22,480 nucleotides of DNA from CAZKXX01 sp964556705. GTDB lineage: Bacteria > Acidobacteriota > Terriglobia > UBA7540. Position numbers and translations under genes: made by a program. Shown here one piece after another: positions 14,627 through 22,002 of this stretch (positions are counted from its first letter, which is position 1; every line of letters begins with the position of its first letter). The notes beneath the pieces are model-generated. The model worked only from the letters and a program-made list of their open reading frames with translations, was not told the DNA's origin and ran no database searches. The stretch covers positions 1 to 22,480 of the forward strand of contig CAZKXX010000066.1 of assembly GCA_964556705.1 (NCBI GenBank). Reading direction: 5' to 3'.

Positions 14627-14667
14627 GACGGCGAGGGCCGTCTTGTGATAGCCTATTTATTAGCCTA
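14627..14667. promoter_or_regulatory. Inverted and direct repeats upstream of the oxidoreductase promoter
   Basis: GACGGC (14627-14632) and GCCGTC (14637-14642) form a perfect six-base inverted repeat. TAGCCTA occurs at 14649-14655 and again at 14661-14667, 12 bases apart, close to one helical turn. Both elements lie directly upstream of the -35 of the Gfo/Idh/MocA gene and look like binding sites for one or more regulators. Confidence 0.4.
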
Positions 14668-14843
14668 CCTTCCGCCGCGGGACCGCGGGATGTTTTCGGC
14701 TGAATCGCCGTCCGCGCGGGAAGCCTCGACAGGAGGAACACGGTGGAGGGCGTCAGGGGATCAGTGAGCCGCGCAGCCGACCGCCCGCTGGCCACCTCGT
14801 GGGGTCAGGAAAGGAGACAACGGGACACGAAATATTGCTGACC

Positions 14844-14985
14844 TAAGCCCCCAGATCCTTGAAAACAAAAGGCCAACTTTTTTGGCGGCCCGGAAAGCCC
14901 TCAAGTTGTTGATGGCAGAACAGTTGGATAAGATTATAAATTAAGTAGCTTGTTTTCAATGCGATAGCCGCTTGAAAGGGGCTTA
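14844..14985. repeat. AT-rich nested-inverted-repeat element (MITE-like)
   Basis: An outer 8-base inverted repeat, TAAGCCCC (14844-14851) and GGGGCTTA (14978-14985), encloses an inner perfect 10-base repeat, TTGAAAACAA (14859-14868) and TTGTTTTCAA (14950-14959). The arms are offset by different spacer lengths (7 and 18 bases). The interior is AT-rich, unlike its GC-rich surroundings. TA flanks the AGCCCC/GGGGCT core on both sides, compatible with TA target duplication. A short hairpin GCCAA-ctttt-TTGGC (14872-14886) lies inside. It encodes no convincing protein. The rest of 14668-15030 shows no gene that I can support. Confidence 0.45.
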
Positions 14986-14991
14986 AGCGAA

Positions 14992-15017
14992 TGGGGACAA
15001 ATTGACTTCCATCCCCA
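14992..15017. other. Short inverted repeat before the peptidase promoter
   Basis: TGGGGA (14992-14997) and TCCCCA (15012-15017) form a six-pair stem with a 14-base loop; a further GTCCCC follows at 15023-15028. It could be a regulator site upstream of the extended -10 at 15032-15040. Confidence 0.3.
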
Positions 15018-15031
15018 CGACCGTCCCCGGC

Positions 15032-15053
15032 TGGTATAATAGAGTTTAACTCT
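15032..15053 (+). promoter_or_regulatory. Extended -10 promoter with operator-like palindrome at the start site
   Basis: TGG followed by a perfect TATAAT (15035-15040) forms an extended -10 element. Directly after it, AGAGTT-T-AACTCT (15041-15053) is a perfect palindrome covering the expected transcription start near 15047. This is a classical repressor-operator position. No good -35 is found 16-18 bases upstream. It would drive the oligopeptidase gene, with a leader of about 80 bases. Confidence 0.55.
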
Positions 15054-15126
15054 CCCCGCCCGGAACGCGCCTCCGGTCTTTTGGGGCGCAACGTCCGAGG
15101 CGGTCACCCAGCGTCCTTCAGGTCGC

Positions 15127-17262
15127 ATGAGATCCGCTTCCACACTTTCACTCGGAGTCGTTCTCATGAGCCTCCTCGTCCCCACGTCTCCCGGATGCAC
15201 CATGGGCGGTCTTGGCTCCCCTGTTCCGCCGGAAGCCGCGAAGCGGCCGAAGGTGGACGTGATTCACGGCGAGCAGCGCGTGGACAACTATTTCTGGCTG
15301 CGCGAGAAGACGAATCCGCAAGTCGCGGACTACCTTGTGGCGGAGAACGCGTACACCGAAGCGGTGATGAAGCCGCTCGAGAGATTCCGCGAAGCGCTCT
15401 ATCAGGAAATGCTTTCGCACATCAGGCAGACGGACCTCTCCGTTCCCTACCGCCAGGGCGATTACTTCTACTATTCGCGCACCGAAGAAGGGAAACAGTA
15501 TTCCCTCCGCTGTCGCAAGCGCGGCAATCTCGAGGCGCCGGAGGAAATCATCCTGGACCTCAACGAGCTGGCGAAGGGTCACCCGTTCCTCGGGCTCGGC
15601 CTGTTTGAGGTGAGCGAGGACGGCAACCTGCTCGCCTACTCCACCGACTTCACGGGCTTCCGCGAGTACACGCTGCGCGTGAAAGACCTGCGCTCGGGAG
15701 AACCGCTGCCGTTGAGCGTCGAGAAAGTCTCGGCGGCCGTCTGGGCGAACGACAACCGGACTCTCTTCTACGTCACCGACGACCGCGCCAAGCGCCCCTA
15801 CCGGCTCTACCGTCACGCGCTCGGGACCGACGAGCACAATCTGATTTACGAAGAGACCGACGAACGGTTCCGCCTCGACGTCGACCGGACGCGCAGCAAG
15901 GCGTATCTCTTGCTGACCTCTGCCAGCCACACCGCCTCCGAGGTGCGTCACCTTCCGGCGGACCGTCCCGAGGTCGAATGGAGTCTCGTCGCGCCGCGCG
16001 AGCCGGAACACGAATACTACGTGGACCATCGCGACAAACTCTTCTACATCCGCTCGAACAAGGACGCGCGCAACTTTCGGCTGCTGACGGCCCCGGCCAA
16101 CGACCCGCGCCCGGAAAACTGGAAAGAAATCGTTCCCCACCGCGCCGACGTAATGCTCGAAGGCGTGGAGCTCTTCCGCCATCATCTGGTGCTTCTTGAG
16201 CGCCAGGACGGCCTGCCGCGCTTCCGCGTCACCGACCTGCGGAGCGGCGAATCGCACGACGTCGCATTCCCCGAGCCCGCCTACACGGCGTCGCCGGAGA
16301 ACAACGCGGAATTCGATACGACGGCGTTTCGCTACGCGTACGAGTCACTCGTCACGCCCAAGTCGGTCTTCGATTACGAACTGAAACGCCGCGAATCGAA
16401 GCTCCTGAAGCAGACCGAAGTCCCCGGCTACGACGCGAAGCTCTACCGGTCCGAGCGCCTTCACGCGCGTGGGGCGGACGGCACGCGCATTCCGATTTCG
16501 CTCGTCTATCGCGGCGGACTTCAGCGCGACGGCCAGCGCCCGATACTCCTCACCGGCTACGGCGCCTACGGATATCCCTACCCCGTCAGCTTCTCGTCGA
16601 ACCGGCTGGCGCTGCTCGACCGCGACGTCGTGTTCGCCATCGCGCACATTCGCGGCGGCGGAGAGATGGGCAAGGCGTGGCACGACCAGGGCCGCATGAT
16701 GAACAAGAAGAATACCTTCACCGATTTCATCGCCGCCGCGCAGCACTTGGTTGAAGCGAAGGTCACTTCGTGCGACCGTCTGGCCATCGAAGGCGGCAGC
16801 GCCGGCGGCCTGCTGATCGGCGCCGTCGTCAACCTGAGGCCCGAACTGTTCAGGGCCGCGGTCCTGAAGGTACCCTTCGTGGACGTCATCAACACGATGC
16901 TCGACGCGTCGCTGCCGCTCACCGTGCCCGAATACGAAGAGTGGGGGAATCCCAACCGCAAGGACCATTACGACTACATGAAGGGCTACTGCCCCTACAC
17001 CAATCTCGCGGCGAAGGATTACCCGAGTCTCCTGGTGCGGACGTCTTTGAATGACAGCCAGGTCATGTACTGGGAGCCGGCGAAATACGTCGCGAAGTTG
17101 CGCACGCTCAAGACGGACACCAACCCGCTCCTGCTGGTGACGAACCTGGCGGCGGGCCACGGCGGCGCGTCAGGCCGCTACGACTACCTGCGCGAGATCG
17201 CCCACGATTACGCGTTCATTCTGTGGCAGCTTGGAAAAGCTCCGGTCGCAGAAACCCCCTAG
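15127..17262 (+). CDS. S9A prolyl oligopeptidase / oligopeptidase B-like serine peptidase
   Basis: A 711-residue alpha/beta-hydrolase peptidase cleaving short peptides. An N-terminal beta-propeller domain (about residues 40-440) is followed by the catalytic domain. The catalytic triad is readable: Ser558 in GGSAGG, Asp643 in LNDSQV and His678 in AGHGG, with spacing close to that of the prolyl oligopeptidase family. Motifs such as GGGEMGKAWHDQGRMMNKKN are typical of the S9A oligopeptidase B/POP group. The first 25 or so residues are hydrophobic and end in SPGC, giving a signal-peptide or weak lipoprotein-like appearance, so the enzyme may be exported. ATG 15127 is used; ATG 15166 is a possible internal alternative but would remove most of the signal. 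It is apparently a single-gene transcript. Confidence 0.92.
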   Translation: MRSASTLSLGVVLMSLLVPTSPGCTMGGLGSPVPPEAAKRPKVDVIHGEQRVDNYFWLREKTNPQVADYLVAENAYTEAVMKPLERFREALYQEMLSHIRQTDLSVPYRQGDYFYYSRTEEGKQYSLRCRKRGNLEAPEEIILDLNELAKGHPFLGLGLFEVSEDGNLLAYSTDFTGFREYTLRVKDLRSGEPLPLSVEKVSAAVWANDNRTLFYVTDDRAKRPYRLYRHALGTDEHNLIYEETDERFRLDVDRTRSKAYLLLTSASHTASEVRHLPADRPEVEWSLVAPREPEHEYYVDHRDKLFYIRSNKDARNFRLLTAPANDPRPENWKEIVPHRADVMLEGVELFRHHLVLLERQDGLPRFRVTDLRSGESHDVAFPEPAYTASPENNAEFDTTAFRYAYESLVTPKSVFDYELKRRESKLLKQTEVPGYDAKLYRSERLHARGADGTRIPISLVYRGGLQRDGQRPILLTGYGAYGYPYPVSFSSNRLALLDRDVVFAIAHIRGGGEMGKAWHDQGRMMNKKNTFTDFIAAAQHLVEAKVTSCDRLAIEGGSAGGLLIGAVVNLRPELFRAAVLKVPFVDVINTMLDASLPLTVPEYEEWGNPNRKDHYDYMKGYCPYTNLAAKDYPSLLVRTSLNDSQVMYWEPAKYVAKLRTLKTDTNPLLLVTNLAAGHGGASGRYDYLREIAHDYAFILWQLGKAPVAETP

Positions 17263-17272
17263 CGGCGCGACC

Positions 17273-17295
17273 GTCGGAAGGAACTTCTTTTCGAC
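17273..17295. terminator. Hairpin between convergent genes, candidate terminator
   Basis: GTCGGAAGG (17273-17281) pairs with CTTTTCGAC (17287-17295) over nine positions, two of them G-U, with an AACTT loop. It lies in the 67-base gap between the oligopeptidase gene and the convergent second GMC gene. Confidence 0.4.
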
Positions 17296-17329
17296 CGAGT
17301 GCGCTCAACGATCAATCCTCCATCCATTC

Positions 17330-18946
17330 TCAGTCGAACGCCCTCCGCCGCTCCCAGATGCCGTCCGCGCAGCGGAGCGCCAGCGCGCCGATCGTCGAAG
17401 TGGGGTTGACGCCCGCGCAGGTGGTGAACGAACTGCCGTCCACGATGAAGAGGTTCGGAACATCGTGCGCGCGGTTCCAAGCGTCGGTTGTGGAATTGCG
17501 CGGGTCGGCGCCCATGCGCGCCGTGCCCATCAGGTGAAAGCCCGGAGCGATCACGCCGCTATCGAGCACTTCCACCGCCCCCGCGGCCTCAAGCGCCCTC
17601 TTCGCCATCTTCCCGCTGTGCTCGAGCATCTTCAGACTGTTTTCACTGTACGTGTAACTGGTGCGCGGCGCCGGAATGCCGTTCGAGTCCTTGACGTCCG
17701 GATCGAGTTCGACGCGGTTGTGCTCTTCCGGCAGATCTTCGCCGACCGTCGTGACGCGAATCAGGTGAGGAAAGCGTTTCCTCATGACGCGGTGGTGTTC
17801 GGCGCCCCACGGAGCCGGATGGCCCGCGAAACTTCCCCAGGCGTAATGCAGCGGCCCGAACGAGCGTTCGAGGAGAAACGTGTAGCCGCGCACGAAGCCG
17901 CGCCGCAGGTCGGTCTCGTAAAACTCCTGGCTGTAGGCGGGAATCGCGAACGCTCCGAGATGCCCGTTCATCGGCGCTTCGAAAACGCCCTCGACCATGC
18001 GGAAAGGATGAATCATGAAATTCTTTCCGACCGCGCCGTTTGAGTTGGCGAGGCCGTGCGGAAAGAATCTGGATTTGGAATTGAGCAGCAGGCGCGGCGT
18101 TCCGACGCCGTTGCAGCAGACGACGACGATACGCGCCTGTTGCTCGCGGAGTTTCCCTTCGCGGTCGTAATAGAGCGCGCCGCGCGCGCGGCCGCGCTCG
18201 TCCACGGTGATTTCGCGGACGCGGGACCAGGTCTTCAGCACGACACCCTTTTCAAGCGCCTTCGGCCAGTAGGTGACGTCGGTGGAGGCTTTCGAGCCGA
18301 TCGGGCAGCCGTACATGCACTTGCCGTGCTGGTCGCAGGCGGGCCGCCCGTCGTAGTCGCGCGAGATGATGGCGTTGTCCGCCACCCACCAGTGCCAGCC
18401 GAGCCTGTCGAAGCCGCGGCCGATCGTTTCGCCGAGCACGTCGAGCGCGAGCGGCGGCGTCGGCCGTTCCGAACGCGGAGGGTTCGCCGGATCTCCCGCC
18501 AGCCCCGAGACGCCCATGAGGCGATCGTTCAGGTCGTAATACTTTTCCAGATCTTCGTAGCGGATCGGCCAGTCGTCGCCGACGCCGTCGAGCGTTCTGA
18601 CGCGGAAGTCGGAAGGATGGAAGCGCGGGAAATGCGTGGCCCAGTGAATCGTGCTTCCGCCCACCGCGTTGAACATCAGAATGTTCGGCGGATGCCCGCC
18701 GGTTTCCACGACCGGATAATCTTCCGGCCGCTTGCGCACGTTGGGGCTGAAGTGCCACGGCCCGCGCCGGATGGAAATTTCCCAGTCCGGGCGCGTGGAA
18801 GGATATTCGTCGGGTTTCACCCAGTCGCCCTGCTCGAGGCAGACGACGCTGCCCCGTGCCGCGCCTCGGTCAGCCAGCCGCCAGGCCACCGCCGCGCCCG
18901 CGGCGCCCGAACCGATGATGAGCACGTCCGCGCGGTCCGCCGCCAT
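17330..18946 (-). CDS. GMC-family FAD dehydrogenase with FAD-GDH-type cysteine motif
   Basis: A 538-residue flavoprotein, probably the catalytic subunit of an exported sugar or alcohol dehydrogenase. The FAD motif GSGAAG is at 12-17 after VLII. The GMC catalytic pair appears as H471 (PGFHLMGTARMG) and N514 (GVNPTST). Cysteines C204, C210 and C214 (C-x5-C-x3-CPIG) match the spacing that holds the [3Fe-4S] cluster in Burkholderia-type FAD-dependent glucose dehydrogenase, including the CPIG ending. It has no signal peptide; export is expected with the small subunit encoded just upstream. ATG 18946 overlaps the upstream stop by one base (TGATG), and GAGGTGAG precedes it. It differs from the GMC protein at 10488-12152 in sequence and cysteine pattern and has no neighbouring cytochrome gene. 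Confidence 0.9.
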   Translation of the reverse strand: MAADRADVLIIGSGAAGAAVAWRLADRGAARGSVVCLEQGDWVKPDEYPSTRPDWEISIRRGPWHFSPNVRKRPEDYPVVETGGHPPNILMFNAVGGSTIHWATHFPRFHPSDFRVRTLDGVGDDWPIRYEDLEKYYDLNDRLMGVSGLAGDPANPPRSERPTPPLALDVLGETIGRGFDRLGWHWWVADNAIISRDYDGRPACDQHGKCMYGCPIGSKASTDVTYWPKALEKGVVLKTWSRVREITVDERGRARGALYYDREGKLREQQARIVVVCCNGVGTPRLLLNSKSRFFPHGLANSNGAVGKNFMIHPFRMVEGVFEAPMNGHLGAFAIPAYSQEFYETDLRRGFVRGYTFLLERSFGPLHYAWGSFAGHPAPWGAEHHRVMRKRFPHLIRVTTVGEDLPEEHNRVELDPDVKDSNGIPAPRTSYTYSENSLKMLEHSGKMAKRALEAAGAVEVLDSGVIAPGFHLMGTARMGADPRNSTTDAWNRAHDVPNLFIVDGSSFTTCAGVNPTSTIGALALRCADGIWERRRAFD

Positions 18947-19536
18947 CAACTCACCTCGCGATATAGTTTTCCGCGCTTCCTGACGTTTGCCAGCACCGTC
19001 TCGTCGAAGGGTTTCATCGCCGGCCCGGCGTGGTTCGTGGCATGGAACTCGTAGCCGATGAGTTTCCAAACGCGGGGGTTCGTGTAGTAGGCCTCGTAGG
19101 TGAAATCACGAAGCGTCGCAAAAAGCGACGCGGGTTTGCGCGCCTCGAGCGCGCGCAGCATTTTCACCCGCTGCTGGCGCGAGAGTTTCGAGAACGGAGC
19201 GCCCTCCTCCTTCTTGCTGAGCTCCGCGAGTGTCGTCAGACTCATCCGGAGTTGTGCCCTCACTTCCGCGTCTTCTCCCGCCACGCGCTCGAGGTATTCG
19301 ACGCCGCCCACTTCGCTCGCCGCGGGCATGGCGTCCGCGGCGGGAACGATTTCGTCCATCGCGGCGCGGAGCGTTTCACGCTCGGCGCCTGTGAAAACCG
19401 CCGGCGCTGCGGCCCGGGCCGGCTTTGTCGCGAGCGCCGAAAGCGGCACGAATCCTGCCAGCCTCGCGCCGCTCGCGACCACGGAACTCTTGAGGCCCGT
19501 CTCGAGAAATTTGCGGCGAGACCATTTCTTTTTCAT
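18946..19536 (-). CDS. Tat-targeted gluconate 2-dehydrogenase subunit 3-like protein (second copy)
   Basis: A 196-residue small subunit of the same family as the protein at 9892-10491 but clearly divergent. The Tat motif SRRKFLE (6-12) is followed by a hydrophobic region and a probable cleavage site near ARA-A (about residue 42). The family core starts around TLRAAMDEIVPAADAMPAA and ends with FTYEAYYTNPRVWKLIGYEF. It probably matures and exports the GMC subunit encoded immediately after it (TGATG overlap). ATG 19536 follows GGAG at 8 bases; the leader segment GGAGATTCGG is identical, and identically placed, upstream of the PhyH gene. The promoter is at 19593-19621. Confidence 0.85.
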   Translation of the reverse strand: MKKKWSRRKFLETGLKSSVVASGARLAGFVPLSALATKPARAAAPAVFTGAERETLRAAMDEIVPAADAMPAASEVGGVEYLERVAGEDAEVRAQLRMSLTTLAELSKKEEGAPFSKLSRQQRVKMLRALEARKPASLFATLRDFTYEAYYTNPRVWKLIGYEFHATNHAGPAMKPFDETVLANVRKRGKLYREVS

Positions 19537-19592
19537 GGCCGAATCTCCGAGGATAAACGTGTGCCGTTGCGGGAGCCCGAGTGACCGTGCGG

Positions 19593-19621
19593 ATTCTAGC
19601 GGCGCGAAGCGCGAAAGGCAA
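19593..19621 (-). promoter_or_regulatory. Promoter of the second small-subunit/GMC operon
   Basis: On the coding strand: -35 TTGCCT (19616-19621), 17-base spacer, -10 TAGAAT (19593-19598). The start codon at 19536 lies about 57 bases beyond the -10. Confidence 0.5.
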
Positions 19622-19635
19622 CGCCGCGAAATCTC

Positions 19636-20412
19636 TCAGCGCAGGAACCCGCTTTGTCCCGCCCCTTCCGCCGAGAGCCGGTCGTTGAGCGAATCGTCGA
19701 GCGCGAGCAGCTTGCGAAGTTCGGGGCTCAGCCGGCGCTGGACTTCCGCGCTGAGCAGTTTTTTCTGGTACTGCTGCTGCGGCAAGTCTCGGCGGCAGTA
19801 GAAAGCGTGCAGCGCGCGGCGAGGCGCGCCCGTGCGGTTCGCCGTTCCGCCGTGCCACAGGTGCGCGTTCATGACGACCACGCTTCCGGCGCGACCCGTT
19901 ATCAGAACTTCCGCGGGGTGCGGCGCGCGCGGGTCTTCGAGAACTTCCTGCGGCAGTCTTCGCCAGCGATGCGACTCCGGCACGGCGCGTGTGGCGCCGT
20001 TTTCGACCGTGAAGTCGTCAAGCATCCAGATCGTATTGCAGACCGAATAGCCGCGCGCGTCCGGCAGCGCGCCCATATCGCAGTGCAGCGGCTGCACCCA
20101 GTCCGAGTGCGGGCTGGCGGCGCGGAAATTCAAACTGCCCAGCTTGAATTCCGGGCCCAGCACGTGCGCGACGCGCTCCAGCACCTCCGGGGTCGAGATC
20201 AACCGCTCGAAGACTTCGCCTTTGTTGACGAGGTTCGCGAGCCTTTGTGACTGCGGCTCCTGCTTGAACTCCGCGCCGGCCTGCTCGCCTTCCTCCGCCA
20301 GCAATTCGTCGCACCGCCTGCGGAGCGACTCGCGAAACTTCGCGGACATGAAATCCTCGAGCACCAGATAGCCCAACTCGTCGAGACTTCTCCTCTCGCG
20401 CTCCGTCAGCAT
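19636..20412 (-). CDS. Phytanoyl-CoA dioxygenase (PhyH) family protein
   Basis: A 258-residue Fe(II)/2-oxoglutarate-dependent oxygenase-like protein. The metal facial triad is visible as H110-x-D112 (QPLHCDMG) and H187 (HLWHGG), and an arginine near R198-R199 (GAPRRALHAFY) is in the 2-oxoglutarate-binding position. PhyH-type proteins hydroxylate varied small molecules; the substrate is unknown, and bacterial paralogues rarely act on phytanoyl-CoA. The length is normal for the family. ATG 20412 follows GGGAG at 8 bases. Weak promoter hexamers (TTGCGC at 20474-20479, TAGCTT at 20451-20456, 17-base spacer) lie upstream on the coding strand. It is upstream of, and on the same strand as, the small-subunit/GMC pair, separated by about 100 bases that contain that operon's own promoter. 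Confidence 0.87.
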   Translation of the reverse strand: MLTERERRSLDELGYLVLEDFMSAKFRESLRRRCDELLAEEGEQAGAEFKQEPQSQRLANLVNKGEVFERLISTPEVLERVAHVLGPEFKLGSLNFRAASPHSDWVQPLHCDMGALPDARGYSVCNTIWMLDDFTVENGATRAVPESHRWRRLPQEVLEDPRAPHPAEVLITGRAGSVVVMNAHLWHGGTANRTGAPRRALHAFYCRRDLPQQQYQKKLLSAEVQRRLSPELRKLLALDDSLNDRLSAEGAGQSGFLR

Positions 20413-20563
20413 TTCCGAATCTCCCGCGGGATGCTCAGCCCTGTGGCGCCAAGCTACACCTCCGCGGGCGTTCGCGCAAGCATCGCGCCGGAAGACCTCG
20501 CCACGCGCGATGACGTCGCTGCAAGCGGAACGGACCTTGGGGCGGAGAGTCCCAACCGAAAGG

Positions 20564-20572
20564 TGCTATTCT
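20564..20572 (+). promoter_or_regulatory. Candidate extended -10 for the MFS gene
   Basis: TGC followed by TATTCT (20567-20572) resembles an extended -10 element. No convincing -35 is present. It lies about 77 bases before the chosen start codon. Confidence 0.3.
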
Positions 20573-20649
20573 GCTGCCGCGCGCCGCGAAACGCGGCCGA
20601 TCCCTCGGGACGTTCGCTTCGCTCGGAAGTTAAAGAGCCATCGCTTCGC

Positions 20650-21831
20650 ATGCGAACCCGGCACAGCCTGCTTCTGGTGGCGCTCGCCTATCTGAGCTTC
20701 ATCAGCATTGGTTTGCCTGACGGCCTGCTGGGTGTGGCGTGGCCTTCCATCCGCGCCGGTTTCGGAATCCGCCATCAGGCGCTCGGCGAGTTGCTGGTGA
20801 TGGCGACAGCCGGCTATCTGCTTTCCAGTTTTTCGAGCGGGCGCGTGCTGGCGCGGATGAGCGTCGGCACCCTTCTTGCGCTGAGTTGCCTCACCACTGC
20901 GGTGAGCCTGTTCGGATACTCGGTGGCGCCGTGGTGGCGCTTCATGGCAGCGCTCGGATTTCTGGCCGGCCTGGGCGCGGTCGCGATTGACGCGGGACTG
21001 AACACCTACGCGGCCACTCGCTTCAGCGCGCGGGTGGTGAACTGGCTGCATGGGTTTTACGGGATCGGCGCGACGCTCGGGCCCATCATCATGACCAACG
21101 TGCTGATGGCGGGACTGGCCTGGCAGCGCGGCTACGCCATCGTCGCGGGCTGGCAACTGGCTCTGGCGCTGGCGTTCGCGGCAACGCGCCGCTTGTGGCA
21201 GACGCCCGGAACGGTCGAGCGTCATTCGCCGCCGCGCGTGGCGGAGGCCCGCGCCACGCTGCGCCTGCCCCCTGCGCGGCTGGGTATCGCCGTCTTCTTC
21301 GTCTATACCGGCCTCGAAGCCGCCGCGGGCGCCTGGGCGTTCACGCTCTTCACCGAATCGCGCGGCGTCGGGGTGGCTGCCGCGGGCATTTCGGTCAGCG
21401 CCTACTGGGGCTGCCTGACGGCCGGGCGATTTCTCTCCGGCTTTCTTGTTGCGCACGCCCCGCCGCGGCGGATTCTTCGCGGCTGCATGCTGGGGGCTGT
21501 GGCCGGGGCCATGCTGCTCTGGCAGAACATCTCCATGCCGCTCAGCTTTCTGGGCCTGGGTCTGCTGGGACTGTGCCTCGCGCCCGTCTTTCCCACGCTC
21601 ATTGCCGCCACGCCGGCGCGCGTGGGTGAGGCCCACACGGCGAACGCGGTGGGATTTCAAATCGGGTCGGCGGCACTGGGACAATCGCTGCTGCCCGCGC
21701 TGGTCGGCGTCCTGGTGACGCAGGCGGGGCTGGAGTCCATCGGCGCAGCGCTCCTTGTGAGCGCCGCCGGCCTCGTCGCGCTTTACGAAGCGCTTGAGGC
21801 GAATCCGAGCGCGCGCGGCGAGAAAACCTGA
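20650..21831 (+). CDS. Major facilitator superfamily transporter, fucose-permease-like
   Basis: A 393-residue polytopic inner-membrane protein with about twelve hydrophobic helices. The N-terminal segment AYLSFISIGLPDGLLGVAWP and the later GLGAVAIDAGLNTYAA match the sugar-type MFS group that includes FucP-like permeases. FYGIGATLGPII and FVYTGLEAAAGAWAFTLF (start of the second half) are also typical of that group. It probably imports a sugar or small organic molecule by proton symport; the substrate is not predictable. ATG 20650 is chosen because the hydrophobic N-terminus begins right after it; the open frame runs back to 20431, but that extension is low-quality sequence upstream of the putative -10. 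The ribosome-binding site is weak. The gene is divergent from PhyH. Confidence 0.85.
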   Translation: MRTRHSLLLVALAYLSFISIGLPDGLLGVAWPSIRAGFGIRHQALGELLVMATAGYLLSSFSSGRVLARMSVGTLLALSCLTTAVSLFGYSVAPWWRFMAALGFLAGLGAVAIDAGLNTYAATRFSARVVNWLHGFYGIGATLGPIIMTNVLMAGLAWQRGYAIVAGWQLALALAFAATRRLWQTPGTVERHSPPRVAEARATLRLPPARLGIAVFFVYTGLEAAAGAWAFTLFTESRGVGVAAAGISVSAYWGCLTAGRFLSGFLVAHAPPRRILRGCMLGAVAGAMLLWQNISMPLSFLGLGLLGLCLAPVFPTLIAATPARVGEAHTANAVGFQIGSAALGQSLLPALVGVLVTQAGLESIGAALLVSAAGLVALYEALEANPSARGEKT

Positions 21832-21954
21832 AAGCCTTCCGCTGGGGTCCGTTCGACCGCGAGTGGCGATTTCACACGGCGACCCGGACGACGAGCGTTC
21901 CGTGTTGTATATTACGGAGAGGACAGAGCTCAATCGGACCAGGCTTAAGATTCG

Positions 21955-21991
21955 GGGGCGAGCATCTCTCGCGCCGCCCCGGCTTCGCCGG
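21955..21991 (+). promoter_or_regulatory. Overlapping leader hairpins abutting the FMN reductase ribosome-binding site
   Basis: GGGGCG (21955-21960) can pair with CGCCCC (21975-21980), and CCGGC (21979-21983) can pair with GCCGG (21987-21991). The two stems share bases 21979-21980, so they compete. The second ends at the first base of the Shine-Dalgarno run GAGGAGG (21991-21997). This could be an attenuator-like leader; a chance GC-rich structure is also possible. Confidence 0.3.
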
Positions 21992-22002
21992 AGGAGGTCT
22001 CC

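Noticed and set aside
15002..15040. TTGACT at 15002-15007 as -35 for TATAAT at 15035
   Set aside because: The spacer would be 27 bases, too long for sigma70; the TGG extension of the -10 is the better explanation.
14843..15091. 82-codon frame on the minus strand across the AT-rich element
   Set aside because: No ribosome-binding site or family resemblance; the nested inverted repeats explain the sequence better than coding.
15148..16257. Open frame of 369 codons on the minus strand
   Set aside because: Antisense to the oligopeptidase propeller domain; no motifs or upstream signals.
20431..20649. 73-residue N-terminal extension of the MFS protein
   Set aside because: Polar, low-quality sequence before a typical membrane N-terminus, and it lies across the probable -10 element.
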